From Streptomyces sp. CC0208 (GTDB lineage: Bacteria; Actinomycetota; Actinomycetes; Streptomycetales; Streptomycetaceae), in contig NZ_CP031969.1 in NCBI RefSeq assembly GCF_003443735.1, positions 5,580,001 through 5,644,000 on the forward strand: DNA of 64,000 nt, read 5' to 3'. Below, in pieces: positions 52,508-60,599 of the stretch. The notes beneath the pieces are model-generated. The model was not told the origin of the DNA and did no database searches. It saw only the letters and a list, made by a program, of their open reading frames with translations. Positions within the stretch are counted from its first letter, which is position 1; every line of letters begins with the position of its first letter. The position numbers and the translations under genes are program-made.

Positions 52508-53404
52508 TCAGGCGGTCTTGAAGTAGTGGCCGGCCTCCAGGTCCGGGATCAGTGCGGCGTGCTCCGGCCGCCAGCCGAGCAGCTCCCGGGTGCGTGCGGC
52601 CGAGGCCCGCATGTCGATGGCGGCGAAGCGGCCGAGCCAGCCGAAGTGGTCCGTCGCCTCCTCGGGGGCGACGCTCGCGACCGGCACGTCGAGCCCACGC
52701 CCGATGGTCTCGGCGATCTCGTGGAAGGGCACCCCCTCGTCGCCGATCGCGTGCAGCCGCACGCCCGCCGGGGCCGCCTCCAGCGCCAGCCGGAACAGCC
52801 GGGCCGCGTCGAGCCGGTGGACGGCCGCCCAGTGGTTGGAGCCGTCGCCCACCATGGCGGAGACGCCCTTGTCGCGCGCGTGGTCGATGAACATGGGCAC
52901 GAAGCCGAGGTCGCCCTCGCCGTGCACGCTCGGGGGGAGCCTCAGCACCGACGCGCTCACCCCGCGTTCGGCGAGCGCGAGCGTCGCGACCTCGGAGGCG
53001 AGCCGGTGATGGCCGGGGGAGCCGGGGTCGGCCGGGTCCTCCTCGGTGCCGACGCGTCCCGGTGCGGTCAGCAGTCCCGAGGTGACCACGAAGGGCTTGC
53101 CGGTGCCTTCGAGCACCTCGCCGACGGCCTCGATCGCCTTGAGGTCGGCCTCGCCCGAGGCGGTCAGGTTGGTGAAGTCGTGGATGAACGCCAGGTGCGC
53201 GACCCCGTCCGCCGCCTCCGCGCCCCGGCGCAGACTGTCGAGGTCGGTCAGGTCCCCGCGGTGCACCTCCGCGCCCGCGGCCTTCAGCGCCTCCACGGAC
53301 CGGTCCGAGCGGGCCAGGCCGACGACCTCGTGCCCGGCGTGGAGCAGTTCACGGGTGACGGCGGAACCGACGAAGCCGGTCGCACCGGTGACAAATACAC
53401 GCAT
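52508..53404 (-). CDS. NAD(P)-binding SDR/epimerase-family protein
   Basis: A 298-residue extended SDR protein. The cofactor loop GATGFVG is at residues 7-13 (MRVFVTGATGFVGSAVTRELL) and the acidic-strand region follows (RGDLTDL). The usual YxxxK is not obvious (the matching segment is PGHHRLASEVATL), so oxidoreductase chemistry is uncertain; such atypical SDRs often act on NAD(P)H-linked sugars or quinones. ATG 53404 has GAAGGA 5 nt upstream. It is divergent from the LysR gene across 174 bp, so it is the likely regulated target. Confidence 0.78.
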   Translation of the reverse strand: MRVFVTGATGFVGSAVTRELLHAGHEVVGLARSDRSVEALKAAGAEVHRGDLTDLDSLRRGAEAADGVAHLAFIHDFTNLTASGEADLKAIEAVGEVLEGTGKPFVVTSGLLTAPGRVGTEEDPADPGSPGHHRLASEVATLALAERGVSASVLRLPPSVHGEGDLGFVPMFIDHARDKGVSAMVGDGSNHWAAVHRLDAARLFRLALEAAPAGVRLHAIGDEGVPFHEIAETIGRGLDVPVASVAPEEATDHFGWLGRFAAIDMRASAARTRELLGWRPEHAALIPDLEAGHYFKTA

Positions 53405-53578
53405 GATGATCCTTCGCTGCGAAGAGTGAATGACGAGTGAACGCCTCTTCAGCCTGCGAAGGCGGGGCCGCACCAGTCCAAAGCCTGTTTCGCATGGCGC
53501 AATACGGATCAGGCATCACCGCAGGTGGGAGGTGCTGTGACCCGGAAACGGCCACTGCGGTGGACGTACGCTTCAGGC

Positions 53579-54454
53579 ATGACCGACCTCGACCTCCGGC
53601 TGGTCCGGTACTTCACGGCCGTCGCCGAGCACCGGCACTTCGGCCGGGCCGCCGACGCGCTGCACGTCACGCAGCCGTCGCTGAGCCGGCAGATCCGCCG
53701 CCTTGAGCAGCAGCTGGGCGCGCGACTGCTGGAGCGGACCCCGCAGGGCAGCCGGCTCACCGAGGCGGGAGAGGTCTTCCTGCCCCGGGCGAAGGCACTG
53801 CTGCGTTCGGCGGCCCAGGCGGCGAGCCTGGCCCGGGCGGCCGCCGAGCCGAGCCGGATCACCGTGGGGTACACGGCGGGGATCATCGTCACCCCGGCGG
53901 TGCGCGCCCTGCGTGAGCGCTTCCCGGACGCCGACGTCAGGACCGCGCACGTCGACTGGGGCGAGCGGACCACGGTCCTGCCCGAGCTCAGGGTCGACGT
54001 CCTGGTGACGCGGCTGCCCTTCCCGACCGACGGGGCGCAGGTGACGGTCCTCTACGAGGAGCCCCGGGTGCTGGTGCTCCCGGTCGGCCACCGTCTCGCC
54101 GGCAAGGAGTTCGTCACGCTCGACGACATCGCCGACGAGCCGCTGGTCCGGGTGGCCGACCCGGTCTGGAACGCGTACTGGCGCATCGACCCCCGGCCGG
54201 ACGGCCGCCCGGCGCCCGACGGACCCCTGGCCCACGCGCTGGAGGACAAGTTCGAACTCGTCGCCTCCGGACAGGCCCTGTCCATCACGGCGTTGCCCCG
54301 GGCCGGCACGCTCCGGCCCGATGTCACCGCGGTCCCGCTGCACGGTGTCGAGCCGGCCCATGTCGTCCTCGCGACCCGCGCCGAGGAGCGGAGCCGGCTG
54401 GTCGCGGCCTTCCGCAAGGCCGCGGGGACCTTCCTGAAGCCGTCCGACTCCTGA
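53579..54454 (+). CDS. LysR-family transcriptional regulator
   Basis: A 291-residue regulator. The winged HTH is LRLVRYFTAVAEHRHFGRAADALHVTQPSLSRQIRRLEQQLGARLLERTPQGSRLTEAG (about 5-62), and the LysR substrate-binding domain follows (RITVGYTAGIIVTPAVRALRERFPDADV). ATG 53579 begins the family similarity; no clear ribosome-binding site is seen, and an in-frame ATG-less stretch extends to 53525. It is divergent from the SDR gene, the classical LysR arrangement, so it probably activates that gene in response to an unknown ligand. Confidence 0.88.
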   Translation: MTDLDLRLVRYFTAVAEHRHFGRAADALHVTQPSLSRQIRRLEQQLGARLLERTPQGSRLTEAGEVFLPRAKALLRSAAQAASLARAAAEPSRITVGYTAGIIVTPAVRALRERFPDADVRTAHVDWGERTTVLPELRVDVLVTRLPFPTDGAQVTVLYEEPRVLVLPVGHRLAGKEFVTLDDIADEPLVRVADPVWNAYWRIDPRPDGRPAPDGPLAHALEDKFELVASGQALSITALPRAGTLRPDVTAVPLHGVEPAHVVLATRAEERSRLVAAFRKAAGTFLKPSDS

Positions 54455-54458
54455 AACG

Positions 54459-54500
54459 ACCTCAGCCGGTGACCTTGTTTCCAAGGTCACCGGCTGAGGT
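54459..54500. terminator. Strong bidirectional hairpin terminator
   Basis: A perfect 19-bp stem (ACCTCAGCCGGTGACCTTG paired with its complement) with the 4-base loop TTTC lies between the LysR stop (54454) and the 3' end of tRNA-His on the minus strand. Perfect symmetry suggests that it ends both transcripts. Confidence 0.85.
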
Positions 54501-54503
54501 GAA

Positions 54504-54579
54504 TGGGGTGAGTGACGGGACTTGAACCCGCGGCCACCTGGACCACAACCAGGTGCTCTACCAACTGAGCTACACCCAC
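54504..54579 (-). tRNA. tRNA-His(GUG)
   Basis: A minus-strand cloverleaf. The acceptor GTGGGTG pairs with CACTCAC, and the anticodon loop TTGTGGT carries anticodon GTG. The discriminator is C, and the 3' CCA is encoded (54504-54506). The base before position 1 is G (54580), giving the G-1 typical of tRNA-His. It lies upstream of the bidirectional terminator and downstream of ornA on the same strand. Confidence 0.96.
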
Positions 54580-54655
54580 CATGTTCGGCTGTTCGGATTT
54601 CTCCGACCGGCCGAGAAAAAGTGTACAGGGTCTGAAGGGGTGCTCGCGCCCGGCT

Positions 54656-55258
54656 TTATTGCGCAGGCAGCACGTGCCTCGCGGCGATCGTCTTCGCGGT
54701 CTCGGAGTCGGGTCCGGGCTGCGGGACGAAGATCGCCTCGCGGTAGTAGCGCAGCTCCGCGATGGACTCCCGGATGTCGGCGAGGGCGCGGTGGTTGCCG
54801 TTCTTGTCCGGGCTGTTGAAGTAGGCCCGCGGGTACCAGCGCCGGGCGAGCTCCTTGACGGAGCTGACGTCCACGATGCGGTAGTGGAGGTAGTCCTCCA
54901 GGGTGGGCATGTCCCGGAGCAGGAAACCGCGGTCGGTGCCGACGGAGTTGCCGCACAACGGGGCCTTGCCGGGTTCCTTGACATGCTCGCGGACGTAGGC
55001 GAGGACCTGCTCCTCGGCGTCGGCGAGGGTCGTCCCGCCGGCCAGCTCGTCGAGCAGCCCGGACACGGTGTGCATCTGACGCACCACCTCCGGCATCGTC
55101 TCCAGCGCCTGGTCCGGGGGGCGGATGACGATGTCCACACCGTCGCCGAGCACGTTGAGCTCGGAGTCGGTGACGAGGGCGGCAACCTCGATGAGCGCGT
55201 CGTCGGACAGCGAGAGGCCGGTCATCTCGCAGTCGATCCACACCATGCGATCGTTCAT
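54656..55258 (-). CDS. ornA: Oligoribonuclease
   Basis: A 200-residue DEDDh 3'-5' exonuclease. Motif I is WIDCEMTGL (acidic residues near 9 and 11), motif II includes NSVGTDRGFLLRDMP, and motif III has NHRALADIRESI with His and Asp. It degrades RNA oligonucleotides of 2-5 nt to mononucleotides, including pGpG from c-di-GMP hydrolysis in other bacteria. It lies directly downstream of adpA on the same strand (102 bp apart), and in Streptomyces both genes are needed for normal growth and development. Cotranscription is likely but not proven here. Confidence 0.95.
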   Translation of the reverse strand: MNDRMVWIDCEMTGLSLSDDALIEVAALVTDSELNVLGDGVDIVIRPPDQALETMPEVVRQMHTVSGLLDELAGGTTLADAEEQVLAYVREHVKEPGKAPLCGNSVGTDRGFLLRDMPTLEDYLHYRIVDVSSVKELARRWYPRAYFNSPDKNGNHRALADIRESIAELRYYREAIFVPQPGPDSETAKTIAARHVLPAQ

Positions 55259-55360
55259 GCGAACACCCTACGGCTGACGTTCGCTTTTGTGGCGCCCCGG
55301 TCGGTGCCGGAGAACCGGAACGCCGGGCGGGCCTGCGCAGGCCCGCCCGGCGTCAGGACG

Positions 55361-56590
55361 TCACGCGCCGCTGCGCTGCCCCGGAAGGCTCGCCCGGCCT
55401 CCGCCGACGTACAGCTCGCGGCCGTTGTCGGAGGGCGGGCCCACGGGGGCCGGGGTGCGGCGGGTCTGGAGCGGTACCGGACCGCTCTCCGGGTGCAGCG
55501 GGACGGGCGCGCTGGGCGTGGGACCCGTCGGGCCCCCCACCGGACCGTCGCTGTCCACGGGCCTGTCGCCCTGCGGACGGCGGGCCCGGTACGCGGCCCG
55601 GTAGGCGGCCGGGGACGAGCCCAGCTGCCGCCGGAAGTGCCCGCGCAGCGCCACCGGCGAGCGGAAGCCGCAGCGACCCGCGACCTCGTCCACCGAGTAG
55701 TCCGACGTCTCCAGGAGACGCTGTGCCTGCAGCACCCGCTGGGTGATCAGCCACTGCAGCGGGGCCGAACCCGTCAGCGAGCGGAACCGGCGGTCGAACG
55801 TACGACGGCTCATGTACGCCCGCGCCGCCAGCGTCTCCACGTCGAACTGCTCGTGGAGGTGCTCCAGCGCCCAGGCGACGACCTCGGCGAGCGGGTCGGC
55901 GCCGATCTCCTCCGGTAAAGACCTGTCGAGGTAGCGCTCCTGACCGCCCGAGCGGCGCGGCGGGACCACCAGTCGGCGGGCCAGGGCCCCTGCCGCCTCG
56001 TTGCCGTGGTCCGTCCGCACGATGTGGAGACAGAGGTCGATTCCGGCCGCGGTACCGGCCGAGGTCAGTACGTCGCCGTCGTCCACGAAGAGTTCTCGTG
56101 GATCGACGTGCACCGACGGGTAGCGCTTGGCCAGCGTCGGTGCGTACATCCAGTGTGTCGTCGCGGGGCGGCCGTCCAGCAGGCCCGCCGCCGCCAGCAC
56201 GAAGGCGCCGGTGCACAGCCCTACTATGCGGGCGCCCTCTTCGTGCGCTCGGCGCAGTGCGTCGAGCGCTTCCTCCGGTGGCGGTGAAGTGATCGAGCGC
56301 CAGGCCGGTACGACGACCGTGCCCGCGCGTGAGATCGCTTCCAGGCCATGCGGTGCGGTGAGTTCCAGGCCCCCTGTGGTCCGCAGTGGGCCTTCCTCGC
56401 CGCCGCACACCAACAGTCGGTAGCGCGGCACGCCGGCGTCCTGGCGGTCAATCCCGAACACCGACAACGGTATGGAACTCTCGAAGATGGGGCCGCCGCT
56501 GAACAGCAGCACCGCGACGATCTCCTTGCGGCGTCGCCCGGAAAGCTTCCGGGCCGCGGCTTCCGGCGCGGCAGTGGAGTCGTGGCTCAT
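55361..56590 (-). CDS. adpA: Global developmental regulator AdpA (BldH)
   Basis: A 409-residue AraC-family protein. The N-terminal DJ-1/PfpI-like dimerisation domain (about 25-215) precedes two AraC HTH motifs (about 240-340: VETLAARAYMSRRTFDRRF; SVDEVAGRCGFRSPVALRGHFRRQLG). Leu225 is encoded by a TTA codon (56-nt region at 55916-55918), the rare codon read by the bldA tRNA, in the linker where it is found in other adpA genes. AdpA activates aerial growth and secondary metabolism. ATG 56590 follows AGGGGGG about 9 nt upstream. A proline-rich C-terminal tail (about 345-409) is variable between species. Confidence 0.96.
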   Translation of the reverse strand: MSHDSTAAPEAAARKLSGRRRKEIVAVLLFSGGPIFESSIPLSVFGIDRQDAGVPRYRLLVCGGEEGPLRTTGGLELTAPHGLEAISRAGTVVVPAWRSITSPPPEEALDALRRAHEEGARIVGLCTGAFVLAAAGLLDGRPATTHWMYAPTLAKRYPSVHVDPRELFVDDGDVLTSAGTAAGIDLCLHIVRTDHGNEAAGALARRLVVPPRRSGGQERYLDRSLPEEIGADPLAEVVAWALEHLHEQFDVETLAARAYMSRRTFDRRFRSLTGSAPLQWLITQRVLQAQRLLETSDYSVDEVAGRCGFRSPVALRGHFRRQLGSSPAAYRAAYRARRPQGDRPVDSDGPVGGPTGPTPSAPVPLHPESGPVPLQTRRTPAPVGPPSDNGRELYVGGGRASLPGQRSGA

Positions 56591-56967
56591 ACTGCTAAGC
56601 CCCCCTCGGTGGTCGCGGCTCCTCGGTTGTGTCGCTCCTGCACGTTTCCCCTCGGTCCTGCACGAGTCCCCCGCCGTAAGACGTCAAGATCGAATCTACT
56701 GTGTCGCGTGCTGTCGGCGTGACCGGTTGGTCATCCGGCAGATTGTCGACTTGGCAACTTGGCGTAAAGCATTCGATCACGAAGCGTTGCACTCGTGGGC
56801 CGCGCAGGGAAGTGCGCCTTGTGGCAGTGGCTAATCCACGTAGGGTGCACGGGGCCTTCGAGACCCTATCCGTGCAGGTGGAACGGGGGTTGGGGGGTGT
56901 TTGGACCAAGGGACACGCCCACCGTGGAAGTTGGCTGAAAAGAATCGTCGCGGTGCATGGAAACCGG
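56591..56967. promoter_or_regulatory. adpA promoter/leader region
   Basis: These 377 bp contain no gene that I can support and should hold the adpA promoter and a long leader. On the minus strand TTTACGCCAAGTTGC (56754-56768) matches the BldD box nTnACnnnnnGTnAn except for the last A; BldD regulates adpA in Streptomyces. TGACCGGTTGGTCA (56720-56733) is a 14-bp inverted repeat that could be another operator. No site could be proven by eye. Confidence 0.5.
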
Positions 56968-57273
56968 TCAGCCGACCGGTGTATTTCCCCCGGTGTGACG
57001 ACCGCCTCGACGGGCCCCGGCACCGCTCCGGTGATGACGGCCGCGACGGGGCGCCCGCTCCTCCTGGGCCAGGCGGGCCGCGCCGCGCTCCGACTGGCGC
57101 AGGAGGATACGGCAGACGGCCGTCACGGCGGCGAGGCCGAAGGCGGTGCCCGTCGCGCCGGCCAGTGAGGTGCCGTACCAGAGGAGCACCACGGGGACGA
57201 GGACGCAGCTGAAGGCCGCCCAGCGGACCACTTCCGTGGTGGTGTCCTCGGCAGGCGGTCGGTGTCCGGTCAT
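56968..57273 (-). CDS. Small two-helix membrane protein upstream of adpA
   Basis: A 101-residue protein with two hydrophobic helices (about 16-33, AAFSCVLVPVVLLWYGTSLAG, and 36-52, TAFGLAAVTAVCRILL) and a basic Arg/Gly-rich C-terminal tail (GAARLAQEERAPRRGRHHRSGAGARRGGR). ATG 57273 has AGGGAG about 6 nt upstream. It lies on the same strand as adpA, 377 bp upstream. The function is unknown. Confidence 0.6.
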   Translation of the reverse strand: MTGHRPPAEDTTTEVVRWAAFSCVLVPVVLLWYGTSLAGATGTAFGLAAVTAVCRILLRQSERGAARLAQEERAPRRGRHHRSGAGARRGGRHTGGNTPVG

Positions 57274-57607
57274 CGTGTGCTCCCTGGGGCGTCTCCCTGC
57301 GGCGTGGCTCACGGGTTCAACGCGTGTTCGACCCTTCGGTCACTGTGTCGAGGGCCGTCCGGTGGGCCGGGGCGGGAGCGGCCACGGGAATCCTGTGCAA
57401 ACCGCCTGTACGGCGCAGCAACCATTGCGTTACGGGCGCCCCCTCGTGCATGCTCCCTGGAACCCCCACGGACGGTGGGCGGGCTCTGGGCCAAGGAGGC
57501 TTCGCGCCGTACCCTTGAGGGTATGGGGTTGGGAAGATGATTCCCGGACACAGCTCCGCCGCACACTGTCGTCCCTCCCACACAAGGATCACAACGCCGA
57601 GACAGCC
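57274..57607. other. Intergenic region upstream of the universal stress gene
   Basis: A 334-bp divergent intergenic region between the small membrane gene and the universal stress gene. I see no ORF with family similarity and no clear operator in it. Confidence 0.5.
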
Positions 57608-58135
57608 ATGGCCGGTCACGAATTCTTCGAACCAGCGGACCGCAAGCGGCCTGTCGCCGATCCCACGGCGGCCGAGCCCCTGGCGGCGGAAGAGTCACGC
57701 CACTCCTGCGACCCCGCCTTCAAGCACGGCGTCGTGGTGGGCTTCGACGGCTCCACGTCCAGCGAGCGCGCTCTCGCCTACGCGATCGGCATGGCCCATC
57801 GCTCCGGCTCGGGCCTGATCATCGTGCATGTCGCCAACCGGCTGCCCACCACCGTGTGGGCCGGCTGCGAGCCACCGGTCTTCGTCGACGTGCCCGACCA
57901 CCGCACCGAGGTGCTCGGCCTGGAGCTCGCCTGCGCGGACTACCTGGCCGAGGTCCCCTGGATCCTCGTGGAGCGCGGCGGGGACATCTGCCACGAACTC
58001 GAGGAGGTCGGGCGGGAGTACGAGGCGGACGCGATCGTCGTCGGCTCCACCCACGGCATCGTCGGGCGCATCTTCGGCTCCGTCGCGGGGCGGCTCGCCA
58101 AGCGGGCGAAGCGGCCCGTCATCGTCATTCCCTGA
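57608..58135 (+). CDS. Universal stress protein (UspA fold)
   Basis: A 175-residue protein with a polar N-terminal extension (about 1-38) followed by a UspA domain. The start KHGVVVGFDGSTSSERALAYAI is typical, and the ATP-binding signature G-x2-G-x9-G-S is visible at GSTHGIVGRIFGSVAGRLAKRA. It probably binds ATP and helps stress survival; no partner is seen. ATG 57608 is used; no strong ribosome-binding site precedes it. The frame is open upstream to 57146, but that stretch has no family similarity. Confidence 0.85.
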   Translation: MAGHEFFEPADRKRPVADPTAAEPLAAEESRHSCDPAFKHGVVVGFDGSTSSERALAYAIGMAHRSGSGLIIVHVANRLPTTVWAGCEPPVFVDVPDHRTEVLGLELACADYLAEVPWILVERGGDICHELEEVGREYEADAIVVGSTHGIVGRIFGSVAGRLAKRAKRPVIVIP

Positions 58136-58360
58136 CGCGTCAACTCGTCGTTCGCCCAGGTGAGATGGGCGAATCTACTCGCGCGTAGGGGTGTTTGTGT
58201 CTTTGTGAAGGGCATATAGCGGTCACGGGCTGCCGGGCCGGGGCGTGACGGTCACCGGGCCAAGTGGCAGCCGGTGTCGGGGTATTGGGCGACCCCGGCA
58301 CATCGAACGGACCCCCCGTGAGCGGTGGCATCGCGTGGGGGTCCGTCCTGCGAGGACCTT

Positions 58361-60178
58361 CTACTCGACCGTCACCGACTTGGCGAGGTTCCTGGGCTTG
58401 TCGATGTCCCGGCCCAGGGCCAACGCGGTGTGGTAGGCGAGGAGTTGGAGGGGGATGCCCATCAGGATCGGGTCCAGCTCGTCCTCGTTCTTCGGGACCA
58501 CGATGGTCTCGTCGGCCTTCTCCTGGTGCTGGTGGGCGACCGCCAGGATGCGGCCGCTGCGGGCCTTGATCTCCTCCAGGGCGGCGCGGTTCTTCTCCAG
58601 GAGGTCGTCGTCGGGGACGATCGCGACCGTGGGGAGGGCGGGCTCGATCAGGGCCAGGGGGCCGTGCTTGAGCTCGGAGGCGGGGTAGGCCTCCGCGTGG
58701 ATGTAGGAGACCTCCTTGAGCTTCAGGGAGGCCTCGCGGGCCACCGGGTAGCCCCGGACGCGGCCGATGAAGAGCATCGAGCGGGCCTCGGCGTACTGCT
58801 CGGCCAGCTTCCTGATGTGCTCCTCCTGCTCCAGCATCTCGGTGATCTGCGCGGGCAGCTTGCGCAGGCCCTCGATGATCCGCTTGCCGTCGCGGACCGA
58901 GAGGTCGCGGGTGCGGCCCAGGTGCAGGGCGAGCAGGGCGAAGGCCACCGTCGTGTTGGTGAAGCACTTGGTGGAGACCACGCAGACCTCGGGGCCCGCA
59001 TGCACGTAGATGCCGCCGTCCGCCTCGCGGGCGATCGCCGAGCCGACCACGTTCACCACGCCCAGAACCCGCGCGCCCTTGCGCTTCAGCTCCTGGACGG
59101 CCGCGAGGACGTCGTAGGTCTCACCGGACTGGGAGACGGCGATGTAGAGGGTGTCGGGGTCGACGACCGCGTTGCGGTAGCGGAACTCGGAGGCGGGCTC
59201 GGCGTCCGCGGGGATCCGGGCCAGCTCCTCGATCATCTGGGCGCCGATCATGCCCGCGTGGTACGAGGTGCCACAGCCGAGGATCTTCACGCGGCGGATC
59301 TGGCGGGCCTCGCGGGCGTCCAGGTTGAGGCCGCCGAGGTGCACGGTGGAGAAGCGGTCGTCGATGCGGCCGCGCAGCACGCGGTCCACGGCGTCGGCCT
59401 GCTCGTGGATCTCCTTGTGCATGTAGGTGTCGTGGCCGCCCATGTCGTAGGAGGCGGCCTCCCACTCGACGGTGGTGGGCTCGGCCGTCGTGCGGGTGCC
59501 CTCCGTCGTGTAGGTGCGGAAGTCGTCGGCCTTGAGGGTGGCCATCTCGCCGTCGTCCAGCGTCACGATCTGCCGGGTGTGGGCGACCAGCGCGGCGATG
59601 TCGGAGGCGACGAACATCTCCTTCTCGCCGATGCCGAGGACGACCGGGGAGCCGTTTCGGGCCACCACGATGCGGTCGCTGAAGTCGGCGTGCATCACGG
59701 CGATGCCGTAGGTGCCCTCGATCACCCGCAGGGTGTCGCGGACCTTGTCCTCCAGCTTCTCCGCCTGGGAGCGCGCGATGAGGTGGACGAGGACCTCGGT
59801 GTCGGTCTCGGAGAGGAACTCGACGCCGTCCGCCTCCAGCTTGCGGCGCAGGTCGGAGGCGTTGTCGATGATGCCGTTGTGGACGACGGCGACCTTGAGG
59901 TCGGCCGACATGTGCGGGTGGGCGTTCACGTCGGAGGGGGCGCCGTGGGTGGCCCAGCGGGTGTGGGCGATGCCGGTGGTGCCCTTGAAGCGGGCCGGGA
60001 CCTTGGCCTCCAGGTCGCGCACCCGGCCCTTGGCCTTGACCATCTTCAGGCCGGCCGTCTTCGGCGAGGTGACGACGATGCCCGCCGAGTCGTAGCCGCG
60101 GTACTCGAGGCGCTGCAGACCCTCCAGGAGCAGTGGGGCGACATCGCGCTTCCCGATGTATCCGACAATTCCGCACAT
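58361..60178 (-). CDS. glmS: Glutamine-fructose-6-phosphate aminotransferase (isomerising)
   Basis: A 605-residue enzyme that makes glucosamine-6-phosphate, the first step to peptidoglycan amino sugars. The N-terminal Cys2 glutaminase domain (CGIVGYIGKRDVAPLLLEGLQRLEYRGYDSAG; HTRWATHG; DNASDLRRKLE) precedes two SIS domains (about 285-450 and 455-600). The SIS motifs ILGCGTSYHAGMIG, VSQSGET and the C-terminal ALGRDIDKPRNLAKSVTVE are intact. Length is normal for the family. It lies 13 bp downstream of a small conserved gene. A C-rich 225-bp stretch (58136-58360) follows without a clear feature. Confidence 0.97.
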   Translation of the reverse strand: MCGIVGYIGKRDVAPLLLEGLQRLEYRGYDSAGIVVTSPKTAGLKMVKAKGRVRDLEAKVPARFKGTTGIAHTRWATHGAPSDVNAHPHMSADLKVAVVHNGIIDNASDLRRKLEADGVEFLSETDTEVLVHLIARSQAEKLEDKVRDTLRVIEGTYGIAVMHADFSDRIVVARNGSPVVLGIGEKEMFVASDIAALVAHTRQIVTLDDGEMATLKADDFRTYTTEGTRTTAEPTTVEWEAASYDMGGHDTYMHKEIHEQADAVDRVLRGRIDDRFSTVHLGGLNLDAREARQIRRVKILGCGTSYHAGMIGAQMIEELARIPADAEPASEFRYRNAVVDPDTLYIAVSQSGETYDVLAAVQELKRKGARVLGVVNVVGSAIAREADGGIYVHAGPEVCVVSTKCFTNTTVAFALLALHLGRTRDLSVRDGKRIIEGLRKLPAQITEMLEQEEHIRKLAEQYAEARSMLFIGRVRGYPVAREASLKLKEVSYIHAEAYPASELKHGPLALIEPALPTVAIVPDDDLLEKNRAALEEIKARSGRILAVAHQHQEKADETIVVPKNEDELDPILMGIPLQLLAYHTALALGRDIDKPRNLAKSVTVE

Positions 60179-60191
60179 AAAGATGTGTCCC

Positions 60192-60449
60192 CTAGCCGTA
60201 GACCATGCGGCGCAGCTGCCTCAGCGTCAGCTCCGGCGGCGCCACCGCTCGATATTTCAGGTCCGCCTCGATCCGTCCGAAGATCTCCGCGTTCACCAGG
60301 CCCTGGGCCTGGAGTTCGCGGTGGCGGCGACGGACGAATTCCTCGGTCGTCTCGTCGAAGAAGGCGAGCACGTCCTGGATCACGCGCAGCGCCTCGCCCC
60401 GGCTGAGGGGCGTGGACCGCGTCAGATGATCAACAAGTTCGTCGTGCAC
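60192..60449 (-). CDS. Small conserved protein upstream of glmS
   Basis: An 85-residue helical protein (VHDELVDHLTRSTPLSRGEALRVIQDVLAFFDETTEEFVRRRHRELQAQGLVNAEIFGRIEADL; RAVAPPELTLRQLRRMVYG). GTG 60449 is favoured because AGGA lies about 8 nt upstream; a TTG at 60485 in frame would add 12 residues. The stop is 13 bp from glmS, so both are probably one operon. I know no function for the family; the position suggests a link to amino-sugar supply. Confidence 0.65.
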   Translation of the reverse strand: MHDELVDHLTRSTPLSRGEALRVIQDVLAFFDETTEEFVRRRHRELQAQGLVNAEIFGRIEADLKYRAVAPPELTLRQLRRMVYG

Positions 60450-60536
60450 CCGGTAGATCCTGGGGTACCGGAAGCCGTTTCGCAAGAATCCTGCCCGATA
60501 TCGGGCAACGAGCTGTTGATGCTCTTATGAACCTCT

Positions 60537-60569
60537 GTTCGCAAGCTGTCCATCCTGCGTCTCACACCT
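60537..60569 (+). promoter_or_regulatory. PHO-box-like direct repeats
   Basis: Three 11-bp units, GTTCGCAAGCT, GTCCATCCTGC and GTCTCACACCT, share the GT..CA pattern and spacing of PhoP direct repeats (consensus GTTCACC plus 4 bp). A fourth GTCGCTC follows at 60571. They lie just upstream of a secreted phosphatase gene (start 60600). The match is moderate. Confidence 0.35.
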
Positions 60570-60599
60570 CGTCGCTCATAGCGACGAGTTTCAGACGCC

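Noticed and set aside
58136..58360. glmS ribozyme or riboswitch
   Set aside because: No ribozyme-like structure is visible; the region is downstream of glmS, and this ribozyme class is not expected in actinobacteria.
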